In this document: positions 1 to 11,197 of the stretch, one piece after another | How positions within the stretch are numbered: the first letter of the stretch is position 1 | Layout: each line of letters starts with the position of its first letter | Source of the DNA: Nakamurella multipartita DSM 44233 | GTDB lineage: Bacteria; Actinomycetota; Actinomycetes; Mycobacteriales; Nakamurellaceae | Direction: 5' to 3' | NCBI RefSeq assembly: GCF_000024365.1 | Contig: NC_013235.1 | Span: 1,612,001-1,676,000, forward strand | DNA: 64,000 bases | The notes under the pieces: generated by a model | Database searches by the model: none | What the model was told of the DNA's origin: nothing | Seen by the model: only the letters and a program-made list of their open reading frames with translations | Position numbers and translations under genes: made by a program

Positions 1-1467
1 CTGGACCGGATCGCCGCCGTCGACGGGTCCGTGCACGCGTTCCTGCACGTCTCCGGCGAGCTGGCCCTGGCCCAGGCCGACGCGGTCGACCGGGCCATCG
101 CGGCCGGTGACGGTCCAGGGGCCGGGGCCGGGGTGGGCGCGGCGGGCGCCCCCCTGTCCCCGCTGGCCGGGGTGCCCTTGGCCCTGAAGGACATCGTCGT
201 GCAGCGGGGGGTGCCGACCACCGCCGGATCCAAGATCCTCGAAGGCTGGCGGCCGCCCTACGACGCGACCGTCACCACCCGGCTGCTGGACGCCGGCGTG
301 GTCATCCTGGGCAAGACCAACCTGGACGAGTTCGCGATGGGCTCCTCCACCGAGAACTCGGCGTACGGACCCACCCGCAACCCGTGGGACCTGAGCCGGA
401 TCCCCGGCGGCTCGGGCGGCGGCTCGGCGGCCGCGCTGGCCGCGTTCGAGGCCCCGCTGGCCATCGGCACCGACACCGGCGGCTCCATCCGGCAGCCGGC
501 CGCCGTCACCGGCACGGTCGGCACCAAGCCGACCTACGGCGGGGTCTCCCGGTACGGCCTGATCGCCCTGGCCTCCTCCCTGGACCAGGTCGGGCCGTGC
601 GCTCGCACTGTGCTGGACACCGCGCTGCTGCACGAGGTGATCGCCGGCCACGACCCGCGGGACTCGACGTCCATCCCCAGCCCGGTGCCCTCGGTGGTGC
701 AGGCCGTGCGCCGCGGGCAGACCGACGGCATCGCCGGCCTGCGGGTCGGCGTGGTCAAGCAGTTGCGCGGCGAGGGCTACCAGCCCGGGGTGCTGGCCTC
801 GTTCGACGCGGCGGTCGCCACCCTGACCGCCGCCGGCGCCGAGATCGTCGAGGTCGACTGCCCGCACTTCCAGTACGCGCTGGCCGCGTATTACCTGATC
901 CTGCCCAGCGAGTGCTCGTCCAACCTGGCCCGCTTCGATGCGATGCGCTACGGCCTGCGGGTCGGCGACAACGGCATCGCTTCAGCCGAAGAGGTCATGT
1001 CCAAGACACGCGGCCAGGGCTTCGGCGCCGAGGTCAAACGCCGCATCATCCTGGGGACCTACGCCTTGTCGGCCGGCTACTTCGACGCCTACTACGGCTC
1101 GGCCCAGAAGGTCCGGACCCTGATCCGGCGCGATTTCGAGAACGCCTTCCAGTCCGCCGATGTGCTGATCTCGCCGTCGTCGCCGGTCACCGCGTTCCCG
1201 ATCGGGGAGAAGGTGAACGACCCGATGGCCATGTATCTCAACGACCTGGCCACGATTCCCGGTTCGCTGGCCGGAATCCCGGCCATGAGCGTGCCCAGCG
1301 GCATCGCCACCGACACCGGCCTGCCGGTCGGCCTGCAGATCATGGGCCCCGCGCTCGGCGAGGAGCAGATCTACCGGGTCGCCGCGGCATTCGAAAGCGC
1401 TTATCTGGCCGAGCATTCCGCGCTGGTCCCGGACCGCGCCCCGGAACTGGAGGTGGTGGCCAAGTGA
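1..1467 (+). CDS. gatA: Glutamyl-tRNA(Gln)/aspartyl-tRNA(Asn) amidotransferase subunit A, 5' end outside window
   Basis: GatA is the amidase subunit of the cytoplasmic GatCAB complex. It releases ammonia from glutamine to convert Glu-tRNA(Gln) to Gln-tRNA(Gln). The open frame runs into the left window edge without a start, so an estimated 20-30 N-terminal residues and gatC are missing. The amidase-signature triad is visible: the lysine in PLALKDIVV, the serine-rich segment [12 protein letters not shown], and the nucleophilic serine in [10 protein letters not shown]. The remaining length of about 488 codons fits the family. Its stop overlaps the gatB start (GTGA), so the two are translationally coupled. 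The tRNA-Gln gene and gltX lie about 17-20 kb downstream. Identification is secure. Confidence 0.96.
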   Translation: MDRIAAVDGSVHAFLHVSGELALAQADAVDRAIAAGDGPGAGAGVGAAGAPLSPLAGVPLALKDIVVQRGVPTTAGSKILEGWRPPYDATVTTRLLDAGVVILGKTNLDEFAMGSSTENSAYGPTRNPWDLSRIPGGSGGGSAAALAAFEAPLAIGTDTGGSIRQPAAVTGTVGTKPTYGGVSRYGLIALASSLDQVGPCARTVLDTALLHEVIAGHDPRDSTSIPSPVPSVVQAVRRGQTDGIAGLRVGVVKQLRGEGYQPGVLASFDAAVATLTAAGAEIVEVDCPHFQYALAAYYLILPSECSSNLARFDAMRYGLRVGDNGIASAEEVMSKTRGQGFGAEVKRRIILGTYALSAGYFDAYYGSAQKVRTLIRRDFENAFQSADVLISPSSPVTAFPIGEKVNDPMAMYLNDLATIPGSLAGIPAMSVPSGIATDTGLPVGLQIMGPALGEEQIYRVAAAFESAYLAEHSALVPDRAPELEVVAK

Positions 1468-2975
1468 ACACGGCTGCACTGCTCGACTACGACGAGGCGA
1501 TCGAGCGATTCGACCCGGTGCTCGGCTTGGAGGTGCACGTCGAACTGGGCACGGCGACCAAGATGTTCTGCCCGTGCCCGACCGAGTTCGGGGCGCCGCC
1601 GAACACCCAGGTGTGCCCGGTCTGCCTGGCCCTGCCCGGGGCGATGCCGACCATCAACCGCACCGCGGTGGAATACGCGATCCGCATCGGGCTGGCCTTG
1701 AACTGCACGATCGCGCCCTGGTGCCAATTCGCCCGGAAGAACTACTTCTACCCGGACATGCCCAAGAACTTCCAGACCTCCCAGTACGACGACCCGATCG
1801 CGTCCAACGGGTACCTGGACGTGCAGGTCGACGGGGAGACCGTGCGGGTGGAGATCGAACGGGCCCACATGGAGGAGGACACCGGCAAGTCCACCCACGT
1901 GGGCGGAGCCACTGGCCGGATCCACGGGGCGGAGTTCTCGCTGCTGGACTACAACCGGGCCGGCGTGCCGCTGGTCGAGATCGTCACCAAACCCATTGTC
2001 GGCACGAAGGCCTCGGCGCCGCAGGTGGCCCGCGCGTACGTCACCGCGCTGCGCGATCTGCTCAAGTCGCTGGACGTCTCGGACGTGCGGATGGACCAGG
2101 GGTCGCTGCGCTGCGATGCCAACGTCTCGCTCACCCCGGCCGGCAACCCGGTGTTCGGGACCCGGACCGAGACCAAGAACGTCAACTCGCTGCGCTCGGT
2201 CGAACGCGCGATCCGGTACGAGATCACCCGCCAGGCCGCGGTTCTTCTCGACGGTGGCCGGATCACCCAGGAGACCCGGCATTTCGACGAGGCCTCGGGC
2301 ACCACCTCGTCCGGCCGGTCGAAGGAGACGGCCGAGGACTACCGCTACTTCCCCGAGCCGGATCTGGTGCCGGTCGCGCCGGACGCCGACTGGGTGGAGC
2401 AGATCCGGGCCGCGCTGCCCGAACTGCCGTGGCTACGCCGGGACCGGTTGCAGGCCGAATGGGGCTTCACCGACCTGGAGATGCGTGACCTGGTCGCCGC
2501 CGACGCGGTCGGGCTGCTGGCGGCCACGGTCGATGCCGGGGCGCCCGCCGCGGCCGCTCGCTCGTGGTGGACGTCCTACCTGGGTCAGCAGGCCAACGCC
2601 CAGGGGATCGGCCTGGACGAGCTGGCGATCACCCCCGCGCAGCTGGCCGCCGTCATCGGCAAGGTGACCGCCGGGGAGCTGACCACCAAGATGGCGCAGC
2701 GCGTCGTCGACGGCGTCCTGGCCGGGGAGGGTGAGCCGGATGAGGTGATCGCCGCCCGCGGGCTGGTCGTGGTCAATGACGACTCGGCCCTGCAGAAGGC
2801 CGTCGACGAGGCGCTGGCCGCGCAACCCGCGGTGGCCGACAAGATCCGGTCCGGCAAGGTGCAGGCGGCCGGGGCGATCGTCGGTGCGGTGATGAAGGCG
2901 ACCAAGGGTCAGGCCGACGCGGCTCGGGTGCGCGAGCTGGTGCTGGCCACCGTCGGCGGGCCGGAAGCCGGCTGA
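1464..2975 (+). CDS. gatB: Aspartyl/glutamyl-tRNA amidotransferase subunit B
   Basis: GatB is the kinase/amidotransferase subunit of GatCAB. It phosphorylates the glutamyl or aspartyl group on mischarged tRNA and transfers ammonia to it. The product is 503 aa, the usual length. The N-terminal catalytic cradle begins [20 protein letters not shown] and carries the paired cysteine motifs CPCP and CPVC around residues 34-55. The helical and YqeY-like tRNA-binding tail occupies about the last 150 residues and ends with [18 protein letters not shown] chose the GTG at 1464 because it overlaps the gatA stop by 4 bp and places the conserved [10 protein letters not shown] block about 24 residues in. 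The longer upstream frame is a shadow of gatA. Confidence 0.96.
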   Translation: MNTAALLDYDEAIERFDPVLGLEVHVELGTATKMFCPCPTEFGAPPNTQVCPVCLALPGAMPTINRTAVEYAIRIGLALNCTIAPWCQFARKNYFYPDMPKNFQTSQYDDPIASNGYLDVQVDGETVRVEIERAHMEEDTGKSTHVGGATGRIHGAEFSLLDYNRAGVPLVEIVTKPIVGTKASAPQVARAYVTALRDLLKSLDVSDVRMDQGSLRCDANVSLTPAGNPVFGTRTETKNVNSLRSVERAIRYEITRQAAVLLDGGRITQETRHFDEASGTTSSGRSKETAEDYRYFPEPDLVPVAPDADWVEQIRAALPELPWLRRDRLQAEWGFTDLEMRDLVAADAVGLLAATVDAGAPAAAARSWWTSYLGQQANAQGIGLDELAITPAQLAAVIGKVTAGELTTKMAQRVVDGVLAGEGEPDEVIAARGLVVVNDDSALQKAVDEALAAQPAVADKIRSGKVQAAGAIVGAVMKATKGQADAARVRELVLATVGGPEAG

Positions 2976-3006
2976 GCAGGACGGCCGGCGGGCTTGCTCA
3001 GTCGAC

Positions 3007-4230
3007 TCAGTCGAGCCCGCCCTCGCCGCCGCCCCCCGAGGGGACGACCAGCACCCGGTCGTCGCTGGGCACGGGCTGACCGAGCCCGTCCTTGTTCGAC
3101 GTGGTCAGCCAGAGCAGGCCGGTCTTGTCGCCGACGACAGTCAGCAGCCGGCCGTACCGGTTGTCCAGCAGCACGCTGGGCGAACCGGTGAACGTGGTCG
3201 GCCCGGCCATCTGCAGCCCGGTGAGCTCCTGCTTGTCCAACGAGGTGGTGGCCAGCACGTTGGCGGCGATCGCGCAGCTGGCCGCGCCGCCCTCGGCCGC
3301 GCTCCAGGTCCACAGCGCGTCGCCGGCGGCCGGCGTGCCGTAGTTCTTGCCGGCGGCCAGCGGCAGCAGCACGTCGGCGGTGCTGCGGTGGTCCAGGGCG
3401 GCCATCGTGCCGTCGGTCAACGGGCACATGCCGGTCACCTGGCTGAAGCCCGAGGCGTAGATCGGTGAGCCCGGGACCGGGTTGGTCGCGTCGGGCTTGC
3501 CGAACTCGTCCAGCCGCAACACCTTTCCGGCCAGGGAAGTGGCGTCGGCGGTCAGTGCGGGGTTGCCCGTGTCGCCGGTGCCGACATACAGGCTGCGGTC
3601 CGGGGCGAAGGCGATCCGGCCACCGTTGTGGCTGGTGCCCTTCGGGATGCCGGTGAAGATGGCCTTGGGCACGTCGCCGGAAGCGATGCGGATGATCCGG
3701 TTGTCCTCGGCGGTGGTGACGTAGGCGTAGATCAGGCCGTCCTCGTCATAGGACGGGGACAGCACCAGGCCCAGCAGGCCGCCGTCGCCGCTGCCGTCCA
3801 CCCCGTCGATCTGGGCGACCAGCTCCGGCTGTGCTCCCTTGCGGACCTTGAGGATGCGACCGGTGGTGCGCTCCCCGACCAGGGCGGACTGGCCGTCGGG
3901 CAGCGGGGCCAGCCCCCACGGCGCGGTCAGACAGGTGGCGATGACCGCCTCGTCGGTCGGCGCGCACGGGTCGGTCGCCTCGGCCGACCCGCTCGGCGAC
4001 GGCGACGGGGAGCTGCCCGAGGGCGGCACGGCGGACGGGATGGCGCCGGGGGTGCTCTCGTCCGGCACGACCGCACGCGCGGTCAGCGACGGCTGCACGG
4101 TGAAGGCCGGGGGCTCGGTGGAGAAGTCGGCGCAGGCCGCCAACGGCAGGCCGAACGCCAGCAGGGCGATCGGCAGGACCCGGCGCGCCCGTCGGGGGCG
4201 CAGCCGGTCGGGGGCGGGCACGGATGGCAT
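3007..4230 (-). CDS. PQQ-dependent sugar dehydrogenase family lipoprotein (glucose/sorbosone dehydrogenase fold)
   Basis: This is a 407-aa secreted lipoprotein. It has a basic N-terminus (RLRPRRARR), a hydrophobic stretch, and the lipobox LPLAAC with the lipidated Cys at residue 33. A Ser/Pro/Thr-rich linker follows to about residue 80. The rest is a six-bladed beta-propeller of the glucose/sorbosone dehydrogenase family, recognised by APWGLAPLPDGQSALVGER, GLLGLVLSPSYDEDG and the blade motif TSHNGGRIAFAPDRSLYVG with its histidine. Family members oxidise sugars using PQQ; the substrate here cannot be inferred. The ATG at 4230 was chosen because the signal peptide starts there; the frame upstream overlaps the PH-domain gene antiphase. 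It lies convergent to gatB and 89 bp from the next minus-strand gene. Confidence 0.88.
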   Translation of the reverse strand: MPSVPAPDRLRPRRARRVLPIALLAFGLPLAACADFSTEPPAFTVQPSLTARAVVPDESTPGAIPSAVPPSGSSPSPSPSGSAEATDPCAPTDEAVIATCLTAPWGLAPLPDGQSALVGERTTGRILKVRKGAQPELVAQIDGVDGSGDGGLLGLVLSPSYDEDGLIYAYVTTAEDNRIIRIASGDVPKAIFTGIPKGTSHNGGRIAFAPDRSLYVGTGDTGNPALTADATSLAGKVLRLDEFGKPDATNPVPGSPIYASGFSQVTGMCPLTDGTMAALDHRSTADVLLPLAAGKNYGTPAAGDALWTWSAAEGGAASCAIAANVLATTSLDKQELTGLQMAGPTTFTGSPSVLLDNRYGRLLTVVGDKTGLLWLTTSNKDGLGQPVPSDDRVLVVPSGGGGEGGLD

Positions 4231-4319
4231 CACCGTCCACGGTACGGATCCGGCCGTTGGTCCGGCGTCAGCGGTCCCCACGATCAGCCCCCACCGGTGA
4301 TCCCCGATCCGCGGCGCGA

Positions 4320-5840
4320 TCAGTGCTTGCGATCGGCGGCCGGCATCGCCGGGTCCGGATCGGCGGCCAGGTCGGGCCGGCCGACCGCGTGCAGCAGCAG
4401 GAGCGCGTCCCGGTCGGCCATGTAGTGGATCTTGGCGCCGCGACCGGAGGAGAAGCGCAGCTTGAATCCGGCGACATGGGCCTTGGCCTTCCACGGCGAG
4501 CTGAGCCACTCGGTGCTCTGCACCCCCGACCGGTGGGCGATGACCGTGTTGCGGGCCAGCACCCGCCGCCAGCGCAGGGTCACCGTCTCCTCGTCGATCT
4601 GCCAGCGGCCCTCGCGGGCCCGGGTCCAGCCCAGCAGCACGGCCAGCGGGATGGGCAGGATCGCCAGCAGCGCCCACCATCCGGGCAACAACAGCAGCAG
4701 CAGGGTGAACCCGTAGGCATAGTTCAGCGGCACGACCAGGTACTTGCGGTGGATCCGCTTGGGGATGGGCAGCAGTTCCTGCTGGGGCAGGGCCAGTTCG
4801 GGCAGGGCCCGGCGGATCAGCGCGTTCGCGCGTTCGGTCTTGACGAACGGGAACAGGATCCGCTGATTGGCGTTGGCCCGGCCGAACCCGGCCACCTCGA
4901 CCTGCAGGCTGCAGTAGCCGAACATCGTGCGGGTCAAGCCCTCGACGATGCGGACCGCCTGGATCCGCTTCACCGGGATCGTGGCGGCCTGCTTGCCCAG
5001 CAGCCCGCGGGTGTTGCGGATGACCTCGCCGTCCCGGATCAGGGTGAACTGGTTGAGCCGCAGCGCGCCGAACACCACGCCGCCGACGATCGCCACCACG
5101 ATCAGCGCGACGATCACGGCCAGCACGCCGCGGGGTTCGACGGAGGTCTTCATGACGTCCGCGGCCCGTTCCGGCACGAACTGGGAGAACCGGAACCAGA
5201 CCACCATGGCGCCGGCGAAGATCAGCGGGATGGTGTTGTTGGTGACCGTGGCCAGCAGCATGTCCGGGGTGGTCAGCACCGCGATCACGTCCGGGCCGTC
5301 CGTGATCGACTCGGTGTGCCGCCAAGCCAGGTAGCGCCGGATGGTCGAGCGGCCCGCCGGGTGTTCGGCGGCCGGGTGGTGCGAGCGGCCGGACTCCAGC
5401 GCAACCCGCAGCTCGTCCAGCCGCCGGCCGGACAGGCTGGCCAGGCTGACCACCGACCCGGCGCCGTCCCCGGGCGACTGCACCTTGAGCCCCCACACCC
5501 CGATCAGCCGCTGGGTCAGCGAGCGATGGGCCTCCAGGGCGGTGATCCGGGTGATCGGCACGATCCGGATCGTCCGGTTGACCAGGCCGCTGCGGACCCG
5601 CAGCACCCCGCCGATCACCGAGTACTTGCGCACGTACCACTGGGCGGTGGCGACCATCATGATCAGCACGAACAGGGCGACGTTCACCTGCCAGGGCGCC
5701 CCGCCCAGGATGGTCACGACCAGGAACGGGATGGCCTGGCGCACGGTGTTGGCCGTCTCGGTAACCAGGTAGATCGGGTGCAGCCGGGTGTCGGGGACGG
5801 CCACGCCGAGCGCGCTGGGCGGCACCGTCTCAGCAGTCAT
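4320..5840 (-). CDS. PH domain-containing membrane protein (YdbT-like, bPH2)
   Basis: This 506-aa membrane protein has repeated bacterial pleckstrin-homology-like (bPH2, YdbS/YdbT) units separated by hydrophobic hairpins at about residues 35-65, 165-245 and 375-405. The bPH2 signature recurs, for example RTIRIVPITRITALEAHRSL and IPVKRIQAVRIVEGLTRTMF. The family is found as adjacent genes of unequal size, as here. In Bacillus, YdbS/YdbT are linked to membrane-stress physiology and bacteriocin resistance, but no reaction is known. The start lies 19 bp beyond the stop of the shorter paralogue, indicating one operon. The stop is TGA at 4320-4322. Confidence 0.85.
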   Translation of the reverse strand: MTAETVPPSALGVAVPDTRLHPIYLVTETANTVRQAIPFLVVTILGGAPWQVNVALFVLIMMVATAQWYVRKYSVIGGVLRVRSGLVNRTIRIVPITRITALEAHRSLTQRLIGVWGLKVQSPGDGAGSVVSLASLSGRRLDELRVALESGRSHHPAAEHPAGRSTIRRYLAWRHTESITDGPDVIAVLTTPDMLLATVTNNTIPLIFAGAMVVWFRFSQFVPERAADVMKTSVEPRGVLAVIVALIVVAIVGGVVFGALRLNQFTLIRDGEVIRNTRGLLGKQAATIPVKRIQAVRIVEGLTRTMFGYCSLQVEVAGFGRANANQRILFPFVKTERANALIRRALPELALPQQELLPIPKRIHRKYLVVPLNYAYGFTLLLLLLPGWWALLAILPIPLAVLLGWTRAREGRWQIDEETVTLRWRRVLARNTVIAHRSGVQSTEWLSSPWKAKAHVAGFKLRFSSGRGAKIHYMADRDALLLLHAVGRPDLAADPDPAMPAADRKH

Positions 5841-5859
5841 CGGCCGTCATCGGGCGCTC

Positions 5860-6483
5860 TCACAGGTCGTCGGCCACGTCGGCGAGCTGGCTGATCCGGG
5901 TGCAGACCTCGTCGGCCTCGGGGCGGCCCAGGCCGGAGACCGACAGGGTGCTGGCCGCGGTCGAGATCCGCAGCGTGGACATCTGGAAGTGGTCGGCGAT
6001 GGGCCCCCGCTCCACCCGCATGCTCTGCACCCGGTTCATCGGAATCACGCTGCGCTTGATGAAGATGATCCCGTGCTGGATGTCGATCTCGGTGGGGGAG
6101 ATGGCGTACCAGAACACCCGGTACCGGATCGGCGGCAGGATGATCAGGGCGACGAAGGCGGCGACGGCGAGCACGAGAAACGCCGACCAGCGCAGCCAGG
6201 CGTCGCCCCAGGGGATCACGATGGCCAGCGCGGCCAGCAGCAGCAGGGCCGGCAGCAGGCTGAGCAGCCACCGCCACCGCCAGTAGGAGATCACCCGCCG
6301 GGACAGCCGCTGACGCTCCTTGACCTCGTCGCCGACCAGCGGCAGTGAGCCGATCGGTGGCGTCTCGACCGGTGCGGGTGGGGAGCCGGGTGCCGGGGTC
6401 GCCTCCGCCGCCGATGAGAGCGGGGCAGGCGGCATCGGCGCCTGGTCGGGCACCCCCGTCGCGGGCCGGCTCGTCACGCGCAT
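5860..6483 (-). CDS. PH domain-containing membrane protein (YdbS-like)
   Basis: This 207-aa protein has a Pro/Ala-rich cytoplasmic N-terminus (residues 1-60), two adjacent transmembrane helices (about 72-95 and 100-122) and one bPH2 domain, with YRVFWYAISPTEIDIQHGI followed by SVIPMNRVQSMRVERGP. That is the standard YdbS arrangement. It is the first gene of a two-gene minus-strand operon with the larger YdbT-like protein. The ATG at 6483 lacks a strong ribosome-binding site; a GTG two codons later is also possible. The region upstream is shared with the ilvB promoter, so the two units are divergently transcribed. Confidence 0.82.
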   Translation of the reverse strand: MRVTSRPATGVPDQAPMPPAPLSSAAEATPAPGSPPAPVETPPIGSLPLVGDEVKERQRLSRRVISYWRWRWLLSLLPALLLLAALAIVIPWGDAWLRWSAFLVLAVAAFVALIILPPIRYRVFWYAISPTEIDIQHGIIFIKRSVIPMNRVQSMRVERGPIADHFQMSTLRISTAASTLSVSGLGRPEADEVCTRISQLADVADDL

Positions 6484-6568
6484 CAGGGTACGGCGACGCG
6501 GGAGCGGCTGAATCCATCCACACCGGACGGTCGAGGCCCCCGGCGAGGCGCGTCGTCCACGCCGCCGT

Positions 6569-6598
6569 TTGACAGCGTGTCGAATCGCGTCCTACTCT
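6569..6598 (+). promoter_or_regulatory. ilvB promoter (-35 TTGACA, -10 TACTCT)
   Basis: A perfect -35 hexamer TTGACA (6569-6574) is separated by 18 bp from an actinobacterial -10 TACTCT (6593-6598). The expected start of transcription, 6-7 nt beyond the -10, falls at about 6605, which is the first base of the leader-peptide GTG. This is the best-formed sigma-70-type promoter in the window and feeds the attenuator and the ilvBNC genes. Confidence 0.82.
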
Positions 6599-6604
6599 GC
6601 CGGG

Positions 6605-6631
6605 GTGGCTCAGCTCCTCGTAATCAGTTAG
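6605..6631 (+). CDS. Leaderless ilvB leader peptide (V-A-Q-L-L-V-I-S)
   Basis: This is a nine-codon open frame: GTG GCT CAG CTC CTC GTA ATC AGT TAG. Four consecutive codons (Leu, Leu, Val, Ile) specify all three branched-chain amino acids, the hallmark of a ribosome-sensing leader peptide. It begins at the predicted transcription start, so it would be translated without a Shine-Dalgarno sequence, as is common in actinobacteria. A strong hairpin and an intrinsic terminator follow at once. Shortage of charged tRNA-Leu, tRNA-Val or tRNA-Ile should stall the ribosome at 6614-6625. Attenuation of ilvB by such leaders is known in actinobacteria; this instance is read directly from sequence. Confidence 0.8.
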   Translation: MAQLLVIS

Positions 6632-6661
6632 CGCGTCTTCGCCGATCCGGCGACGACGCGC
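6631..6661 (+). promoter_or_regulatory. Attenuator pause/alternative hairpin in the ilvB leader
   Basis: A 14-bp inverted repeat with one mismatch (gcgcgtcttcgccg / cggcgacgacgcgc, loop ATC) starts at the leader-peptide stop codon. A ribosome stalled on the Leu/Val/Ile codons would cover its left arm. In addition, GGGGTGGC at 6602-6609 is perfectly complementary to GCCACCCC at 6660-6667, which includes the left arm of the terminator. CTCCTCGT at 6614-6621 nearly matches the terminator right arm. Several mutually exclusive folds are therefore possible. Which one is the antiterminator is inferred, not shown. Confidence 0.65.
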
Positions 6662-6662
6662 C

Positions 6663-6701
6663 ACCCCTTGGACACCGCACCCCGGTGACGAGGGGTTTTT
6701 T
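6663..6701 (+). terminator. Attenuation terminator upstream of ilvB
   Basis: An intrinsic terminator: outer stem ACCCCT (6663-6668) with AGGGGT (6691-6696), inner stem CACCG with CGGTG, then six T residues (6696-6701). It sits 73 bp before the ilvB start and just after the branched-chain leader peptide, so it is interpreted as the conditional terminator of the ilv attenuator. Confidence 0.82.
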
Positions 6702-6773
6702 GTTGCCTGGGGCATGTCACATGCAGGAAACACAAACCCGCACCGCGCAGAACACAGCGAAGAAGAGGTTCCG

Positions 6774-8627
6774 ATGACGCAGGGTCGCACCGCAGAACGC
6801 CTGGCTGTCATACCGCCCGCCGGCCCGCAGGCCGGGGCAAGCGCCGGCTCGAGCGCTGCCTCGAGTTCAGCGACGACCCGCACGGTTGAGCGGGTGACCG
6901 GCGCCAAGTCGGTCGTCCGATCCCTGGAAGAAGCGGGCGTCGACGTCGTCTTCGGCATCCCCGGCGGCGCGGTGCTGCCGGTCTATGACCCGTTGCTGGA
7001 CTCCACCAAGGTCCGCCACGTGCTGGTCCGCCACGAGCAGGGTGCCGGGCACGCGGCCACGGGATACGCACAGGCCAGCGGTCGGGTCGGGGTCTGCATG
7101 GCGACCTCCGGGCCCGGCGCGACCAACCTGGTCACCCCGATCGCCGACGCGCAGATGGACTCGGTGCCGATGGTGGCCATCACCGGCCAGGTCGGCCGAT
7201 CGATGATCGGCACCGACGGCTTCCAGGAGGCCGACATCTGCGGCATCACGATGCCGATCACCAAGCACAACTTCCTCGTCACCGATCCGGCCGAGATCCC
7301 ACAAACGATCGCGGCCGCGTTCCACCTGGCAGCAACCGGCCGACCCGGTGTTGTCCTGGTGGACATCCCCAAGGACGTCCTGCAGTCGGAGACCACCTTC
7401 GTCTGGCCGCCGGATGTCCATCTCCCGGGTTACCGGCCGACCATGCGGCCGCACGCGGGACAGATCGCCGCCGCCGCGAAGCTCATCGCGTCTTCGCGTC
7501 GTCCGGTGCTCTACGTCGGTGGTGGGGTGTTGAAGGCTCGGGCGACCGAGTCCCTTCGACAGCTGGCCGAGTCGACCGGTATTCCGGTCGTCACCACGCT
7601 CATGGCCCGCGGCGCGTTCCCCGATTCGCACATCCAGCACCTGGGGATGCCGGGGATGCACGGCACCGTGGCGGCAGTGGCGGGTATGCAGCGGGCGGAC
7701 CTGATCATCGCCCTCGGCGCCCGGTTCGACGATCGGGTCACCGGCCAGCTTTCGACCTTCGCGCCCGGCGCGACCGTCATCCACGCCGACATCGACCCGG
7801 CCGAGATCGGTAAGAACCGGGTCGCCGACGTGCCCATCGTCGGTGACGTCGGCGAGGTGATCGCCGACCTGGTGGTCGCCGTCGCCGCCGAGCAGGCCTC
7901 CGGCGTGGTCGCGGATCTCACCGCCTGGTGGGCCGAGCTGGACGACTTCCGGGAGACCTTCCCGCTGGGGTACGACTGGCCGGCCGACGGCTCGCTCTCG
8001 CCGCAGTACGTGATCGAACGGCTCGGCGCCATTGCCGGTCCGGACGCGATCTACGCGGCCGGTGTCGGCCAACACCAGATGTGGGCGGCCCAGTTCATCA
8101 AGTATGAAAAGCCTTTCACCTGGCTGAATTCGGGCGGTCTGGGCACCATGGGCTACGCGGTGCCGGCGGCGATGGGGGCCAAGATGGGCCGGCCGGACGC
8201 GGTTGTCTGGGCGATCGATGGCGACGGCTGCTTCCAGATGACCAATCAGGAGCTGGCCACCTGCGCGATCGAGGGCATCCCGATCAAGGTCGCCATCATC
8301 AACAACGGCAACCTGGGCATGGTCCGGCAGTGGCAGACGCTGTTCTACGGCGAGCGCTACTCGCAGACCGACCTGGGCACGCACAAGCACCGCATCCCGG
8401 ACTTCAAGATGCTGGCCGAGTCCTACGGCTGCGTCGGGCTGCGCTGCGAGTCCAAGGAGGACGTCGACAAGACGATCCAGGCGGCGATGGAGATCAACGA
8501 CCGGCCGGTCGTGGTCGACTTCACCGTCGGGGCGGACGCCCAGGTGTGGCCGATGGTCGCCGCCGGTACCGGCAACGACCAGATCATGGCCGCCCGCGGC
8601 ATCCGCCCACTCTTCGACGAGGAGTGA
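6774..8627 (+). CDS. ilvB: Acetolactate (acetohydroxyacid) synthase large subunit
   Basis: IlvB condenses two pyruvates to acetolactate, or pyruvate with 2-oxobutyrate to acetohydroxybutyrate. This is the first common step of valine, leucine and isoleucine synthesis. The product is 617 aa. After a low-complexity Ala/Ser-rich N-terminal 40 residues, the thiamine-diphosphate PYR domain shows the catalytic Glu in [15 protein letters not shown], and the PP domain shows the GDG...NN motif ([10 protein letters not shown] ... INNGNLG). The ATG at 6774 has a GAAGAAGAGG ribosome-binding site. A longer in-frame ATG at 6714 lies near the terminator and is not needed. ilvN and ilvC follow on the same strand. 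Confidence 0.97.
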   Translation: MTQGRTAERLAVIPPAGPQAGASAGSSAASSSATTRTVERVTGAKSVVRSLEEAGVDVVFGIPGGAVLPVYDPLLDSTKVRHVLVRHEQGAGHAATGYAQASGRVGVCMATSGPGATNLVTPIADAQMDSVPMVAITGQVGRSMIGTDGFQEADICGITMPITKHNFLVTDPAEIPQTIAAAFHLAATGRPGVVLVDIPKDVLQSETTFVWPPDVHLPGYRPTMRPHAGQIAAAAKLIASSRRPVLYVGGGVLKARATESLRQLAESTGIPVVTTLMARGAFPDSHIQHLGMPGMHGTVAAVAGMQRADLIIALGARFDDRVTGQLSTFAPGATVIHADIDPAEIGKNRVADVPIVGDVGEVIADLVVAVAAEQASGVVADLTAWWAELDDFRETFPLGYDWPADGSLSPQYVIERLGAIAGPDAIYAAGVGQHQMWAAQFIKYEKPFTWLNSGGLGTMGYAVPAAMGAKMGRPDAVVWAIDGDGCFQMTNQELATCAIEGIPIKVAIINNGNLGMVRQWQTLFYGERYSQTDLGTHKHRIPDFKMLAESYGCVGLRCESKEDVDKTIQAAMEINDRPVVVDFTVGADAQVWPMVAAGTGNDQIMAARGIRPLFDEE

Positions 8628-8719
8628 CCCGCGCGGCCGGTCGCCGCTCCACCACCCGATAGCCTGTCCGGTCGGTTGCCCGTGCCTACGGCCCGACCCC
8701 ACCGAGGAGTAGGAATCCC

Positions 8720-10344
<1,625 letters not shown>

Positions 10345-10360
10345 CCCGACCCCGCACGCC

Positions 10361-10405
10361 GAAAGGGCGGCGCCACCGGAGAGATCCGGGGGCGCCGCCC
10401 TTTTT
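10361..10405 (+). terminator. Intrinsic terminator after ilvC
   Basis: GGGCGGCGCC and GGCGCCGCCC form a perfect 10-bp stem with a loop of about 15 nt, followed by TTTTT at 10401-10405. It begins 21 bp after the ilvC stop and ends the ilvBNC unit. The A-run (GAAA) on the left is short, so bidirectional use is possible but weaker. Confidence 0.85.
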
Positions 10406-10436
10406 GGTCGGCCGGCATCGGCCGGGCCGTACTGGC

Positions 10437-11159
10437 TCAGAAGGTGCGACCGCCGACCGAGCGGAACCAGGCCCGGGACTGGGTGTTGAGCAGGAACACC
10501 ACGATCAGCACCGGGATGACGAAGCCGAGCAGGAAGGTGAAGCCGAACCCGGACAGGATGATCGACAGGATCGCCAGGATCGCGTAGACCGCACAGGCGA
10601 TGACCAGGATCTGGCCGTTCTTGCCGTTCAGGGCGGTGACCCCACCGGCGATCATCAGCGCGGCGACGACGATGGTGCCGATGGTGATGGCGATCAGCCA
10701 CCCGCCGACACTGTTGACCGAGCTACAGGCAGCGGCGGTGTCGGCGTCGTAGTAGGTCTGCGAGTTGCAGACGGCGGTGCTCGCCGTGGTCAGGATGCTG
10801 CCGGCGAGCAGTCCGAAGATCGAGAACAAGATCCCCAGCCCGCCCCAGACGAAGGCGAGCACGGCGGCCGCGGTGACCATGCCGGGCCGGCCGGTCTTGG
10901 CCGGCTGACCGTAGCCGGGGTAGCCGGCCGCGTACTGCGGCGGCGGGTACTGCCCGTATCCGGCCTGCGGGGGCGGGCCGGAGTAGGGCTGCTGGAACCC
11001 GCCGGAGGGATGGCCGGCGGCGGGATAGCCGGGCTGTCCGTAACCGGGCTGTCCGGCCCCGTAGCCGGGGTTCTGGCCGTAGTTGGGCGGCTGGCCGTAG
11101 GACCCGCCCTGCGGCGGTCCCGATGCGTACGGATCCTGGGGGTATCCGGGAGTGCTCAT
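10437..11159 (-). CDS. Membrane protein with Pro/Gly/Tyr-rich N-terminal tail
   Basis: This 240-aa protein has a low-complexity cytoplasmic tail rich in Gly, Pro, Tyr and Gln (residues 1-90, with repeats such as QPGYGQPGYP). Four predicted transmembrane helices lie at about 95-120, 150-175, 183-205 and 208-230. The segment GMVTAAAVLAFVWGG opens the membrane domain and is shared with its neighbour at 11198-11764, so the two are tandem paralogues 38 bp apart. Two cysteines lie in the first extracytoplasmic loop. The function is unknown; such tails are common in actinobacterial membrane proteins that cluster at poles or septa, but nothing here proves that role. Confidence 0.78.
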   Translation of the reverse strand: MSTPGYPQDPYASGPPQGGSYGQPPNYGQNPGYGAGQPGYGQPGYPAAGHPSGGFQQPYSGPPPQAGYGQYPPPQYAAGYPGYGQPAKTGRPGMVTAAAVLAFVWGGLGILFSIFGLLAGSILTTASTAVCNSQTYYDADTAAACSSVNSVGGWLIAITIGTIVVAALMIAGGVTALNGKNGQILVIACAVYAILAILSIILSGFGFTFLLGFVIPVLIVVFLLNTQSRAWFRSVGGRTF

Positions 11160-11197
11160 GAGGACACCGGCCTCTTTCGTCTCGGGCGATGCGGTGA

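Noticed and set aside
384-1463. N-terminal extension of gatB through gatA
   Set aside because: The extension is the out-of-frame shadow of gatA (Arg/Gly/Pro-rich). gatB starts at the GTGA overlap at 1464.
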